This document shows, piece after piece, positions 13,095 through 26,400 of a DNA stretch of 64,000 nt. Position 1 is the stretch's first letter. Each line of letters starts with the position of its first letter. A program made the translations under genes and the position numbers. The notes under the pieces are model-generated. The model was not told the origin of the DNA and ran no database searches. It saw nothing but the letters and a program-made list of their open reading frames with translations. This DNA comes from Sindora glabra (Eukaryota > Streptophyta > Magnoliopsida > Fabales > Fabaceae). Location of the stretch: positions 50,467,057 to 50,531,056 of the forward strand of contig CM035236.1 in assembly GCA_020226215.1 (NCBI GenBank), in the 5' to 3' direction.

Positions 13095-13247
13095 GGTTTA
13101 ATTTCATTTTTTATCTACTTAATTTTAAAATTAGTGGTATTTGTCCCCTTTTAAAAGTGAAATTTTATTTTAGCTCACCTAAAACAAAAAATAACACCAA
13201 ATCAAGTCCATTATGGGAATTCTTATTAAGTTGCTGATAGAAATGTG
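13095..13247 (+). repeat. MITE-like dispersed repeat, copy 1
   Basis: Contains GGTTTAATTTCATTTTTTAT and GTGAAATTTTATTTTAG. An inverted relative is at 35720-35900. Such segments are common in small plant DNA elements; class undetermined. Confidence 0.5.
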
Positions 13248-13814
13248 ATGTGCATTATTTTACACCAAAAATTAAAATGAACCTATTATACTAAATAGGG
13301 AAGTTGAGTTTAGATTGAACTCAAAGAATTGGATGATAAAAAAATGACATTAAACAAAAAAAATAGCAGGTTTTAATAATGCAATTAAATTGATTAAAAC
13401 ACAATGATTAATTAAAGAATTAAAAGAAAGAAAGTTGCAATTAATAGAATCATCAACTTAAAAGAATATTCAACCTTCAATTGGTTGACTAATCTTAGAC
13501 AACTACTACAGAATTACTCTAATTTAATTAATTAGTGTAGGAATAGCCTAGCATCACTTCATATGTTCCTTAATTTATTAAAATAAGCCTAACATTTATA
13601 TTAATTCATTATTGTTCAAGCCTAACACCTAAACAATAGCATTAAAATTTAGGGAATGACTAAACCTAAACTAACAATCCAACCTAGCATTGAAACATCA
13701 ATTCAAATCCTATTTCTCCTAGGTGATGATTAATTTAACCTAACATCAAACAACCAACACCTTGTTGCTACTCAAATAATAATTAATTATAACTCAACAT
13801 CATAATTAATTATT

Positions 13815-14048
13815 TAGTAATAGATCATAATTTGATAATATGTGATAATCAACTAATAGATCCAAATTAGCAAATTATCGAAGGTGATTATAAACTTACA
13901 AGAGCTAAAAATAATCAAAAGTAAAAGTAAGAGATTAAGTCTTAAAGTCAAACCAAATTAAAGTCAAAATTCCTTGAATTGATTGAATTTAGCCACCCAT
14001 GGTGGAATATAAATAAAACTAAAAGAAAGCATTTGCTATCTACAAAAG
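13815..14048. repeat. Left copy of a 234-bp direct repeat flanking a solo LTR
   Basis: Runs from TAGTAATAGATC to ACAAAAG and ends exactly where the solo LTR begins. The right copy is 15681-15914, the same length with four substitutions by hand count and no indel. Confidence 0.9.
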
Positions 14049-15671
14049 TGTTGGTGTGTGTCATAGAACTAATCATATAGATGATTGAAGTTATACACAA
14101 TGTATTATATTTTATTTTAGGTAATTTAATTATTATATTTTATTTTTATAATTTTATTATTATTATGCGTAATTTATAACTTAATATAATAATTATCCTT
14201 GGAATAGCTTCGCTATTCCTAAAATGCCCCTAGTCAAGTATTATTACGAAAAGGATAGTAATAATACATCGAGACTAGCATGTATAGTGACTGATGATTA
14301 CGAATCATGGATATGTGATATCAAGTCAATACATGAGTATATTGCTAGTAAAAATGTACTGGACTGACCTACTATGAGAATATTGCATGGATAGACGTGT
14401 TATAAGTTATTCTCGTATGATCACAAATACACATAAACCTTTGACCTGAAGTCACTACGGTTCCCTACATGAGGAATTACTCACTTTAATATTATTCTAT
14501 GTCACCTTTAATCAGAATGATAAGTAGGACATTGATTGGGTGTGTCATAAATCGTGCAGAGGAAAGTGAGTGATGTAGATGGAATTTTGTTACTCTTATA
14601 TAAAAGAGAAATATCCTTGGGTCCCTTGATTGAGTGAGACTTAGAAATGCATGGCCATACTCAATTGAATTAATATGTGATATTAATCATTTATTTTAAA
14701 GTCTACTCAGTATCAAGAAATATAAATTGAACATTGACAAGGATGACACATTCCATGCCTCTAGTTAAATTTAGATGTTATTACAAAAGGGTTATGATGC
14801 AAAACATTGATCATGTATTAGGTGGATGTCGAATCACAAATATTCTTACTACTTGAGTGGCAGTGATGTATTGCTAGATACCGCTTATTGTCTATGGCTC
14901 AATAATAAGTCATTGTCAACGTAATAAGAACTTACAGGGTCACACAAAAGGAGTAGGAATAAGATAATAATTAATTGGACTTTAATTATATTAATATCCA
15001 ATTAATTAGACTTATTTTCGTGCATATATATATTATTAAGAATAATAAATTCACGTAATATATATATATATATATTATGTGATATTATTTGATATTAAAA
15101 TAATATCAAATAATTATCTTATCAGATATTAGATAAATATATTATGAGATAATATTATTTTGATATTTGATAACTATATGCAATTATCTAATATTAAGAT
15201 ATTTATATTATGAGATAACATTATTATCTAATATTAGATAATTAATAGATAAGTCTTATCTCTCCCTATTAAGGATTTTAGAAGCATTATCCTAGTTGGA
15301 CTAGGATTATGGCTTGCCTAAGTTCTATAAAAAGGGACTTAAGGACAGCACTTTAACAATACGCTCAAAGTTTCCATACAAACCCTAAATCACTCAGAAA
15401 ACATCCAATACTAATTCCTAGAGAGAAAAACGCATCCTAGCAGATTCGTAGAGGGTGAGAGGTCGTTGTTCACTCCGTGTGGATACCGTAGAGACGCTGT
15501 ACCTTTCGACTGGCGTTTGATTCATCCGCTCTCAAGTTTTGATCAGTAGAAACACGAGTGCCCAATAGGTAAAACCCTAATCATTGATTTATATTTTTTT
15601 GTATGGATCCTAGGTAGAATTCGGATCAAATTTTAAATTTCTGCTGCATATGATAATCCAAATTCCTAACA
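14049..15671 (+). mobile_element. Solo LTR, 1,623 bp (family A, copy 2)
   Basis: Begins TGTTGGTGTGTGTCATAG and ends CCTAACA. It is closely related to 7098-8746, sharing for example AGTGACTGATGATTA, CATGGATATGTGATATCA or variant, and GGGTCACACAAAAGGAGTAGG. Flanking 5-mers are AAAAG on the left and GATCC on the right, so there is no target duplication; instead it sits between two 234-bp direct repeats of host sequence. A (TA)n stretch lies near 15057-15075. No internal region is present. Confidence 0.85.
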
Positions 15672-15680
15672 GATCCAAAT

Positions 15681-15914
15681 TAGTAATAGATCATAATTTG
15701 ATAATATCTGATAATTAACTAATAGATCCAAATTAGCAAATTATCGAAGGTGATTATAAACTTACAAGAGCTAAAAATAATCAAAAGTAAAAGTAAGAGA
15801 TTAAGTCTCAAAGTCAAACCAAATTAAAGTCAAAATTCCTTGAATTAATTGAATTTAGCCACCCATGGTGGAATATAAATAAAACTAAAAGAAAGCATTT
15901 GCTATCTACAAAAG
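15681..15914. repeat. Right copy of the 234-bp direct repeat
   Basis: Nearly identical to 13815-14048 and continuing into undisturbed sequence (TGATTACTGTTGGAGC). The dozen bases between the LTR end and this copy (GATCCAAATTAG) recur about 50 bases further on, which suggests a rearranged junction. Confidence 0.9.
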
Positions 15915-16989
15915 TGATTACTGTTGGAGCATAAAACACTTTAAATTTGAAAACTTTTAAGGTTAGAAAGAATGAGGCCTTGCTCAATGTAGAATCCTAT
16001 ACCTTAATTTACAAATTAAGTTACTAACAATTTTTACTATAGTAGATTTATGCTAATCTACCTTCTAGGTTAGACGTTTAAAACAATGTAGTTTCGCTAA
16101 AGTGAGTCCTAAATCATGTTAGGATGGCTTTGAGGCAACTTTGGGTGCTAATTTAAGCTAATTTGGAGCTTCGAAGCTCCATTTAAAGCCTAAAAAACTA
16201 CAAATAGTAAAGCTAAATAGTACCATTGCTTTATATTTATGACCAAAGTTAACCTTCCAAATATCCAAATTAGGTTCTAGACAAAACATGAAAATTTTTA
16301 GAGCTTTTGCTTAGCTTTTCAACAATATGAAGATCATCTAATTTCAACATCTAAAACTTAATTTATAGCTAAGAATATAAAATATTATAAAAAATTCAAT
16401 ATTAACTGAATAATTTAAAATTTTTGAAAAATTATTACCTAGTCATATAAAAATACCAATTTTATAAAATTAAGCATATATGATATACTAAGGGAAATAA
16501 AATAAAAGGAAATAATATAGAGAATTTTTTGTACATTAAATCCCTCTACTTTAAGCCTTTTATCAATGTTTTAAAACCTGGTTTGGCTATCGATCTAGTA
16601 AGGGAGCAAGTTAAGGTTTGACTAGTTCAACTGGTTGAATGGGGGGGTCAAACTGATTGTCATACTTGTATACATAATATATTATATATTATATATATGC
16701 ATATACTGTATTACTATATTTCTAAAACATAACAAATAAACATTAATTTTACTCCAATTATAATAATTATCTAACACAATTTTAGTTCAAATAAAAGGTA
16801 AATAACAAAAATTATTTCTAATTTAAATTACATTTATATAAGTCTTAATTCTTCTTACTTAGTAATAATTACAAATGATAATACATTCATAATTAATAGG
16901 ATCCAATGATCTATTCTTGTTTTTAGCCCTATAAAGTATGTGTTAAGTAAATTATGAATATTACACTTTCACATATACTAATTATTATT

Positions 16990-19008
16990 AACAAATTAAA
17001 CAAAGCACCAAATCATATTACTTATCTTTCAAATGCAAATTGTAATGCACGAGATCATTCAATCATTAATTCTCTAATATGTTTCTTTTCTTGGTGTGTA
17101 TTCTTTCAAAGACACACTAATTTCTTTCATAACCCAAAGAAGTTGTTGTTTGGCTTGAAAAAGTGATAGCTAACTTTTGTACATTAGGAGTACTATGCGT
17201 AAAATTATTCCATTATTGATCTATCACAAATTCATAAGTCATAATAAAAATAAAAAAATCAAATCAATCATTTTAATCATAATTCAAATAACATAATATA
17301 AAAAATAATTCACATAAACTAAAATTCTTTCTAGGTTGCATATTTTTTAAAGCTTTAAGGGCCATTTAGCTACTACAACTTTCACACTTTTCATAATAAA
17401 GCATTTTTTTTAAAAAATCTAGTTTTGTTTGACTTGATTTTTGCTTCTAAAACATGAAAGAATCCTTGTTATACCTCTGGTTTGATGGAGAATTTTTTTT
17501 GTCATAGTTAAAAATCGAATTCAATAGATATGTAAGAGTATGAACTTTCTGATGGAGTTATCTATCCCACCTGTGTTTGATAATCCTTATATAAGGCTTG
17601 TATAATGTCTTTAAGAAAATGTTCTAAATAGCTCTCATTGCCCTATAAAGAGCATCATACACATAACTTAGTGAAGGCTTTTCATCCATATCAATGATCC
17701 TCAATACTTGAACAAATGGAGCCACAATTCATTCCAAAATTTATCATTTAAAATGATAACAACAATATCCTTAACCTTTTGATCTTTGGAGTATTTGGAA
17801 TCAATGTTTGCCTTACTAGTTAGTAATACTATAAGATCATACTTATGCTCCTAAACTCTTTTCAAAGCAATAAAAATTGTAACAAAAACAAGTTAGACTT
17901 GGACGTATGATTTCTGTCCATTCTTCTCTTTTCCTTAACCAAGCTAATAAAAATGCATAATTATAGATAAAGTTAGTTATTATCGATACTTATTTCACTA
18001 AACTATTTACAAGTTCTATCTAACTAATATCTACTAAAATCAAGTTTAAGCAATATGCAATGCAAGGTGACTAATAAATTAAAGAATACTTTTCATTCAA
18101 CAATCTTCCTGTAGCTTTATAATTAGTAGAGTTATCAATAACTAAGTAAACAACATTACTTGCCTTAGTAAACTTAACCATTTCTTAAAACAACTTACAA
18201 AGTGTTACTACATCTTTAATAACATTTAAAGCATTTATAAATTTAATAAAAGTAATGCCAGCTAGACAATAAACAAGGAAATTAATGAGTTATCTGTTTT
18301 TCTGAACTTGCTAACCATTAGCCATTATAATGCAACCAATGTCTTTCCAAGTACTTTTACAACCATTAATCAATAACTAAACTTCTTTTTTCATATAATA
18401 AAATAACTTAGTTCTCATTGCATGATAAGTTGGAGACTTATAACTAGGACCTATTAGTACTACAACATTAAACATTTTTTGGAAGTAAACTGAATTCATG
18501 ACATCTAACAGGATGCAATTATCATGAAAGAACCTATTAATTACCAAAGCTGCTCTATGTATAGCTTCTTTTCTTGTTAATGCATTTTTTATTGATGGTT
18601 GAGCTTTAGGAGTGATTTTTGGTGTAAACATTTTTTTAATACTCCCACTTGCCTTTCTTTTACCTTTAGCTTGAAATTGTTTACTATGTAATTCTTCAAT
18701 CTCCAATGTATCTCCATTAAATGGTGTAGTACTTTGAGCATATGGATCCTTTTCCCATTGATCTTGGGTAGACTCATTCTTTTTCTTTCCTCTAGCTTCT
18801 TTTATATACTCTTCAATTTGATATTGAATGTTATATGGAACTTTTGAACATGCTTGAACTTTAAACTTTCTTTTAGCAAGATGTAGTTTCATTTTATTTA
18901 CCCTTCCACCTTTGATTTGTTTTGCATAATTCAAGCATTTTAATATTTTTTTCCCTTTAAGTCTAAACCTTGCATGCAATGGTTCCACGCTGGGTCTATT
19001 TTTACTTT
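16990..19008 (-). pseudogene. hAT transposase pseudogene (BED finger, DUF659, C-terminal dimerisation)
   Basis: The N-terminal part (about 18377-19008) is open for 200 codons. It contains a BED-finger relic (LKCLNYAKQIKGGRVNKMKL, where the second Cys of the CxxC pair is Tyr), then a basic linker and a YKSPTYHAMRTKLF segment typical of the boundary to DUF659. Below 18377 the homology continues through stops: STWKDIGCIIMANG, LINFLVYC, VVYLVIDNSTNYKATGRLL (catalytic Asp region), SPCIAYCLNLIL, EKPSLSYVYDALYRAM. It ends near 17040-17120 with FERIHTKKRN, the hAT dimerisation motif. A frameshift near 18985 separates the DPAWNHC start from the rest. The domain order and length fit a full plant hAT transposase. 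The open N-terminal frame is probably accidental survival rather than a functional short protein. Confidence 0.88.
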
Positions 19009-20154
19009 AACAAATTGTGTTGAATATGCAACTATTAATTGGCTAGCTAAGGAAGATGACATATTCTACATTTAAACAAAATAGAACATAAGTTATTGAT
19101 CATCTAAAAATTTTTTTTACAGCAAATAAAACATGTTTTAAATATAAGCTATTCTACATAGTAAAGCAATATAGATGCTTTATATGTTGATAAAATGGGT
19201 TATTCTCATGCTTAAAGTATATTAAAAGAAGATTAAAAAATATATAAAATTTTCTATCTCTAAGCAACAATCTCATAGATTTAAGAATTAGATATAAGAA
19301 TAAGTATATGGTGTTTGTATTTAGGATTAAACAACAATCTGATTTTACTAAATACTAAACAAATCAAATAAACTTCTTATGGATAATGAAAAAAATTCTG
19401 TAGAGTAATTACTTATTAGGTGAATGCATTTTATCTTTTAATAGATTTATTTAATTTCCTTTTTTAAAAATGACCAATTAATGGACTTCATGGTTTTTAT
19501 ATTTTAAGAGTTTTTCTCTATAGATTATTTAATTCTTACATATATTTTATATAATTTTTTATAAAAATTATAACTTTATATAATTTTGTAAAAAAATTCT
19601 AATTATTATCTCATGACTGACCCAAACTTTAATTTAGTAATTAATATCATGTTAAAAATTTTAATGGATTTTTTTGGTATTTTTGTATCACATTAGCATT
19701 GAATAACAAATGAAACATCTTATTACCCATTTGAAAGATAAATAACAATAACAAAGGAGGAAGTGGGTATGTGGGTCTCCTTCGCTACCCTATTAAGAGT
19801 TTAGTATAATGAAGAAAAGTTTGAAGGTTTCAAAAGCCAAATTTTAAGAATCATATGCTTACAAGACATTGAAATTACATTTTTTTTTCAGTTGAAAACC
19901 TAGAATGATTTCGAACTACTTATCAGCTATAATAGTGAATTTGTGAGCAAGAGCATCTTTCACAACCGATTCTGAAGTAATAATGCAACAAGAGAAATAC
20001 CTTTACGATAGTTAAGATATCAAGTTTTCTCAAATTAAGGCTAAGCACAAGAGAAGGAATTAGTATTACCAAAGGTTGAAAGGAACAATTCTAGGATGGT
20101 AATAGTGAGGCTTCTTAACACATTTATAGAACAACAAGCTTTTTGACAGCACTA

Positions 20155-20300
20155 GAGCAGTAGGTAGAATAACAAAAGATAGAAGCAAAACAACAGAAAA
20201 AGGAAGAAGTAGAATAATAGAAGAACAATCAAGCAAAGATATAGAAGGAAGAAGCAAAATAGTGGAAGAAATGAAGAACAATCGAGAAGCCTCGAAGCAA
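20155..20300. repeat. Purine-rich imperfect tandem repeat
   Basis: Recurring GAAGAAGCAAAA, GAAGAACAATC and GAAGGAAGAAG words in the 5' non-coding part of the hAT element. The minus-strand frame across it (20066-20314) is hydrophobic only because of this composition. Confidence 0.6.
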
Positions 20301-20707
20301 AACAACTCTAGCAATTAGGTTTTCCATTTTCCACTTTGATTTCATTCTTAATTTCCTAAATCGTACTATTATGCTACATCATTTCATTATAGCTAGTAGG
20401 CTGGGTTAGGGTTGTTCACTATTGCTTGTTAGGCACGACCTTTTTATTTAGTTTTTAGTCTTAAACTGATTATGTCTAACTGAAAAAAAAAAGAAATAGG
20501 ATGAATGGTTTAATAGGTTAACAATTAAACTAGGTTTTATTGATTTGATCCCAATTTTTCCCCTAAGTAGTTTGATGGGTTTATCCGACTTGGTTTCATG
20601 CCTAGGTACTAGGTCAACTGCTTGAATTGGTTGGTTCGAACTAGAGAACCTTGCTTTTTACATCCTTAAGCAAAAATAACTTTATTTAAAACTAGAAAAC
20701 AGAAGAC

Positions 20708-21105
20708 TTAAGACATGTTTCGATGCATTTTTATTTTTAAAAACTATTCTTAAATTTTTTAAAAAATTATGTGTTTATTTGTTTTCTATTTTTAAAAATA
20801 GTATTCTATTTTTTATTTTTAAAAATAGAAGAACATATTTGACAACCTATTTTTAAAATCTATTTTCAAAAATTATTTTCTAAATGTGTAACTTAAAAAT
20901 AGAAAAATAGAAATAACTCTTAGTTTTTTCTGAACTTGTTTTCTTGTTTTGGATATCAATTTTGTAATTAGATGAAATATTTTCTTATTTACAACACCAA
21001 ATACTCTTTATTCTTTGTTTTTCTTCAATTTGAAAATGTTTTTAAGAATAAAAAAATAGTTTTTAAAAATATAAAAACAAAAATATATCCAAACACACTT
21101 TTTTT
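20708..21105. mobile_element. Foldback MITE, TTTAAAAATAG-rich
   Basis: The left end (ACATGTTTCGATGCATTTTT followed by TTTTTAAAAACTATT) is an inverted counterpart of the right end (reverse complement GTGTGTTTGGATATATTTTT, also leading to TTTTTAAAAACTATT). The interior is A/T with repeated TTTTTAAAAATAG words. No coding capacity. Confidence 0.6.
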
Positions 21106-21149
21106 TTATTTTCAAAATCCATTTCTAAATCCAAGAAAAACAATGAATA

Positions 21150-21385
21150 GATGATGTTTGGTGAAGCAAATAAGAAAAAGTTTCATTTAAGTATAAAACT
21201 ATTATCAAGAACAAAAAATAAGTTCAAAAAAATCTAAAAAATATTTTTTTTTGTTTTTAAAATGAAAATTTCAAGAATAATTTTTAAAAATAGATTTTAA
21301 AAATAATTTACCAAATAGAAACTTTTGTTTTAAAAAAATAAAAAATTATTTTTAAAAATAATAAACATACAAACCTTTACCTTCT
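21150..21385. mobile_element. Second small MITE-like element
   Basis: It begins near GATGTTTGGTGAAGCAAATAA and ends with ACCAAATAGAAAC and TTATTTTTAAAAATAATAAA. Similar in composition to the element at 20708 and possibly a partner or half copy. Boundaries are not certain. Confidence 0.35.
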
Positions 21386-22192
21386 AAAGATTTCAAAATC
21401 ATAAAATTCACTAGTAAGAAACAATCAAAGATATCAAGAATTATAATATATCATGGACAAAAATCTTGAGAAGCTCTAAATTAATCAACATAGGAATTTC
21501 ATTTAAAATGGATAGATGAGATTGATAGACTCTCATAAAATTCATTCTTTAACTCTTAAGTATTTAGGATAAATGTTTCACTTAAGTTCATTCCATAAAA
21601 TTATTTTCTCATAAGCTTGCTTATCATTTAATTTCTACTACTCAAACCACATGCATAACATAAATTAAAAAGACTTATTTAAGGTTGAAATAGGATTAGG
21701 GAAAAAGAAAGGACAAATGAAGATATGAAGGTTAGAAAAACTAATGAAATTAATAGAGCACTTGAACCATAAAAATATGGACAAATTATGAACACTTATA
21801 ACTCAACACAACAAACTAACTTTTTAATTCCAAATGCTCATTAACTTCTTTCTTTTTCTTTTCTTTCCAAATTCTTTTTACTTCATTCTTTTCTTTTTTA
21901 GTCTTTTCATCTTTTTTTCATTTCATCATTCTTTTTCATTTTTTAACTAAACAATCAAATTGAAGTTAATGATTCTTCATAATAAACACATACATACACA
22001 TTTAAGAACCCATCTCACAAAGAATTCAAATGTTTTAATAATCTTTAAGATTAAGTAAAGACAATTTTTTTTATTGTAAAATATGTTGATGAGCTAATCA
22101 ATAAATAAAAGGAAATTAGGCTTGACGTAGGGTTCTATCAAGATAAAATTTTAAGATTGGCTATTTGGTACTAGCTAATATAAAGAATGCCT
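21386..22192 (-). mobile_element. Probable 3' non-coding part of a gypsy element
   Basis: Read on the minus strand this is a non-coding region with a purine run (21842-21960 on the plus strand is pyrimidine-rich), of the kind found downstream of gag-protease in long non-autonomous plant gypsy elements. I infer that it continues the element at 26630-30990, split by 22193-26600. No coding motif supports it directly. Confidence 0.4.
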
Positions 22193-22645
22193 TGTCATGA
22201 CCCAAATCCAATTATGATTAATGTGGATTCTGCTATCTAGTTTCTACTAGCCTCAACACTATTCACACTAATTCTATCTAATAAAAAAAAATTATTTCCA
22301 TTATGACTCAAAGCTCACTATAAATTTCATAAAAAAAGGACAAAGTCTCCTCTATTTTTAAAAACTTCCTGAAGGCCATACACCCTAAATCATACAACCT
22401 ATTATACATATAACTAAACAACAACCTAGAAACACATATATAAATAAATAATTCAATACATCAAGCCCATATTAATATTGTCTATATCTTTAATCCTTAA
22501 ATTTAGTTCCAATAGAATCCCAACTCAATCTTAATTGTCATATTCTTCTTGGATTGCCTTGGATTCCCTCTTGAGCTTTGCAACTTGGTATTCTCAAGTT
22601 AAATCTTGAAAATGTTAAAGAAAGGATTGAGATTTATAATCTTAG

Positions 22646-22648
<3 letters not shown>

Positions 22649-22680
<32 letters not shown>
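22649..22680. repeat. (AT)n microsatellite
   Basis: Sixteen AT dinucleotides without interruption. Confidence 0.95.
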
Positions 22681-22682
<2 letters not shown>

Positions 22683-23328
22683 ATAAAAGAAAACATTATT
22701 AGTAAATGATTATAATTAATCCAAGCAATAACATAAAATAATCACTGAGTGGTTTCTAGTGCTTATACCCAATAATTTTACCTTATTCAACAATTTAATG
22801 ATCATACTCTCATAGCTATGCTTGAATCAACAACTATACATGCACAAATAATAAAACCTAAAAAATGTTATTCATAATTTCACTAACATTCAATTTAATT
22901 ATAATATGAAAGAAAACTTAATTTAACATTACAAGTGGAGTAAGGCTCTCAATACGCTGTTTCATACATAGTCATTTGTAAATTCATAGTTTCAAAAATT
23001 AATCATCTCAAGAACTCATTCATGGCCAATTGTTTCATTCTTAAGTGGTTTTTAGGCTCAACCATAACTAGATCATTACAATCATATCAAATAGAAATAT
23101 TCAAGAACAATTAAATATTGATTCCACATCAAAATACATAGCAATTTAAGATAAATATACATACATCTACCTTTTGACTCCTAAGTCAAGCTTATAACCT
23201 CCACAAGTTTTCCATCCTTATTTCTCAAGGTTTGCCTTATATCCTTCACAAGCTTTTCATCAAAATTTCCCATCTAGTATTCATATCATCACCCCTACCA
23301 TATTTCACAATCTCAATGCTGCTCTTGG

Positions 23329-23466
23329 CATAATGGTATATAATAGCACCACCATATCAAGATAATTTATTCATTCTCATGGATCAATATCAAGATACAT
23401 AATGGTATATAATAGCACCACCATACTCCTTTACATGGCCACAAACATGTAGTCACATCATAAAAT
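23329..23466. repeat. Two-copy 69-bp tandem repeat
   Basis: The phrase CATAATGGTATATAATAGCA and the following ACCACCATA occur at 23329 and again at 23398. The rest of the unit is diverged. Confidence 0.6.
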
Positions 23467-26400
23467 GATTCATTCTTTATCTTATAACATATTTCTATCA
23501 CATATAATAATGTGATTCTAATCATAACATAACTATATCATTTAGCATTGCAATTTAATCATAATCAATTAGCAATTAGTGATAACATTACTATGACTTC
23601 TAAGTATGGTCAATTAACAATTACTCAAGTTGATAATCACTACCTTATTATAGATATCAGTCCTATGCCATTTAACTTCCTACCCCTTCTTCCTATTTGG
23701 TAAGTTATTATGATAATTTATAAGTGTATGATTATTCCCTATTTGCTTTCAAATTATTAAAATTTTAAATTTAAATTATAATATAAGGGCACTCTAATTT
23801 ATCAATTTTTACATTTTTCAATATTATCTTTTAAAGTCAAAATATGCCCTTATATAATGATTTTTGGAATCAAGTTTATACGAATAAAATATTTAAGTGT
23901 GATTCTCTTAATAGACTTTGTTTATATCACTCTACCATCTTACATCATTATTTTCTTATATTTTCAAAATTATTGTAAAGAAATTTAAAATTTTTCATAA
24001 ATGAGAACTTTCCACCTCCAATGTAAAATAATCAAAATATTAGAGTTTTATATTCTAAGAAGGCTTAAATCATATTATATTATAAAGTTAGACACTTGAT
24101 TCCTCATAATTTCAACTCCATTTCAAAGAAATAAAATATTATAGTTTAAGGATTTGCTTGAATCAAACTTCAAACATTAAAAATTTTAGATTTTATGATA
24201 CTAATTTACTTTAAGGATACTGATTTAACATTATAGAGCTTCAAGTCCTTATTTTATTAGTTCTATATTGGGTAATTAGAATAAGATAATAAAATAGAAT
24301 TTTTTTCTAAATCCAACATAAGATAATTGAATTATGAAAACTTTATGCTATAAAGACATTCCATCTATATCATTTTATAAAACTATACATTTAGTTGATA
24401 ATATTTTGAACTTCACTTGAATAAAATTATCTAATCACATTTCTCATATTTGGCCTTAAGCCATTTTTGTCATGTTAATACCATCTGTATAATAGTAGCA
24501 AAAACAAAATCACATCATCATATATATACATATCACATAAATTTTACATCTCATAGTATCACAATTTCAATTTAACTACAATACGAGGTAATGAATTCAT
24601 TAGTACAATCATCCTTATTCACAGTATTATAACTTTAAACACATTTATGTTTTAATAGAAGCAAAACTAATTATCAAATAGTAGTTTTACACTTCTTATA
24701 TGCAATCACAAGCTAAGTATAATCACAATTACAATCTTAATTAAAGCATTCGTTTATCACAATCAAGCAACAACCCATATGATGCCTTTATCATATTATT
24801 TACAAAAAGTTAATCAATAGTAATTAATAGAAAAAATGGTGCTTTGAAAGTACCATTACACACCATAATCTTTAACATAAGAACAAGTAACTATTGAGGT
24901 GCACAATTACATACATTCAATATCATGGTTTCATAACATATCATCTCAATATATAGAAGAAATAAAGTGTATGGCAATTGAGTATAAGAGTTCTTAAAAT
25001 AGATATACACCCGTCTAGGAATGCCTATTTACTTCAAAAATCCCTAAGTATTCCACTTTTATCTTTTCCTTTTCTCCCTACTTGATAAATTAAGGATAAA
25101 TTATAAACATCAATATTGTTCATTTTGTAATTATCACCTTAAGTACTTACCATATAAATATCATAAACTATTTCATCTTTAATGTTTGGAGATTAAAACT
25201 TTATTTTAGACTATTACAAATTATAAAAATATAATAAAGGTTGGTATGGTATATTACATGGTCACTATAGTTATGACCTTTGAATAATTTTTCATGAGTA
25301 ATTTAAGAATTGTGAATGTATTATTTATAAAGCTTATTTCATATGAAAGTAAACTCAATTAACTTTTCATAGATTGATCATTCACTTAAATTAGTTAATA
25401 TTTGAAAGCATTATACCTTTTAGAAGATAGACACAAAAAATATATTTTTTGAAATCCTAAGTTTTTTTATCTCTGCCTACTATTTTAGTGATATCCTAAA
25501 ATATACATAAGATATTAACTTGAAATAAATTTTATTTAAAAATAATATTAATTAACTTTCCAACAATAGGTGATTCACTTAAAACAAGCATAAGATAAAG
25601 GAGTTATACCTCTTCAAGGATGATAAATCAATTGTAAAATCAATTTACCTATCTTGAACTTGTTTTTATACAAGGAGAATCAATTGTACACTCAATTTTG
25701 ATGCCTAATTTTGCCTTTGGACCATAAAAATTGAATGTACACTCAATTTACACATGAAAATCATAATTTTCTACAAAAATTTTACTATTTACTTGACCAT
25801 AAATGTCCTTTAAATATATGTATTATACACTAAACATTGATACAATCATTAATACATCTATTTAATATCTCATATCACCTCTTTTTGTCATTTATTACCT
25901 CCATCACATCAAATTAAACATATTTTAAGCAAAATCACAAACTAACCAATATTTCGTTAATACTATCACATAGCTATAAAATTCATGGGTTTAACTAGAT
26001 TATTTGCTCACTTTTTATTTAAGAAGTTATTAGGAAACTAGTTTGAAGATTTTTCAACCCTAATCAAATCAAAATTTAAGGATTTTAGAGTTAGGGTTTA
26101 GAATACCTAACAAAATTAAATAACTTCAAATTTCTTCATTAACTAAGAAGAAATAGAAATGATCCTTAATGAAAGCAATGTTCTTACCTTGATTAAATGA
26201 AAAAATAAAAAAGAATTGAGATTCTCCTTAATTGATTAGTGAAAGGGTGGGAGAGAGTGTAGAGAAAATTCGGGAAATTAAAAGATGAAGAGAAATAAGG
26301 GAGATTAAGGATTTAGGGCTAAAATAGTAAGTTAAAGTTTTAGGAGCATTTTTGGAAAAATGCACTTAAACATTTTCCATTCTCATACACTCACTTAAAT

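Larger units (their letters stand above)
13248..16535 (-). repeat. Gypsy LTR/leader-like repeat, copy A, split by a solo LTR
   Basis: Outside the insert, the sequence parallels 29515-30985: shared phrases include AAAGAAAGAAAGTTGCAATTA, ATCCAAATTAGCAAAT, ACCTTCTAG and CCATTTAAAGCCTAAAA. At 29515-30985 the same repeat lies just upstream of a minus-strand gypsy gag remnant, so copy A is probably the LTR and leader of a related element whose body is missing. It is broken at 14049 by a solo LTR that is accompanied by a duplication. Confidence 0.65.
16564..20653 (-). mobile_element. Complete but dead hAT element, about 4.1 kb
   Basis: The left end reads CAATGTTTTAAAACC and the right end, reverse-complemented, CAAGGTTCTCTAG: short imperfect inverted termini. 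The flanking 8-mers are CCTTTTAT (16556-16563) and CTTTTTAC (20654-20661), matching at 6 of 8 positions as expected for a decayed hAT target duplication. Inside, on the minus strand, is a hAT transposase pseudogene. Subterminal sequence near both ends is rich in GGTTNGAACC-like words. The long region before the coding part (19010-20650) contains a purine-rich imperfect repeat at 20155-20300. Confidence 0.75.

Noticed and set aside
20066..20314. Minus-strand hydrophobic frame resembling a membrane peptide
   Set aside because: It is the complement of a purine-rich imperfect repeat in the non-coding part of a hAT element.
20625..20650. GGTTCGAAC as a tRNA T-arm
   Set aside because: It belongs to the subterminal region of the hAT element and has no surrounding tRNA structure.
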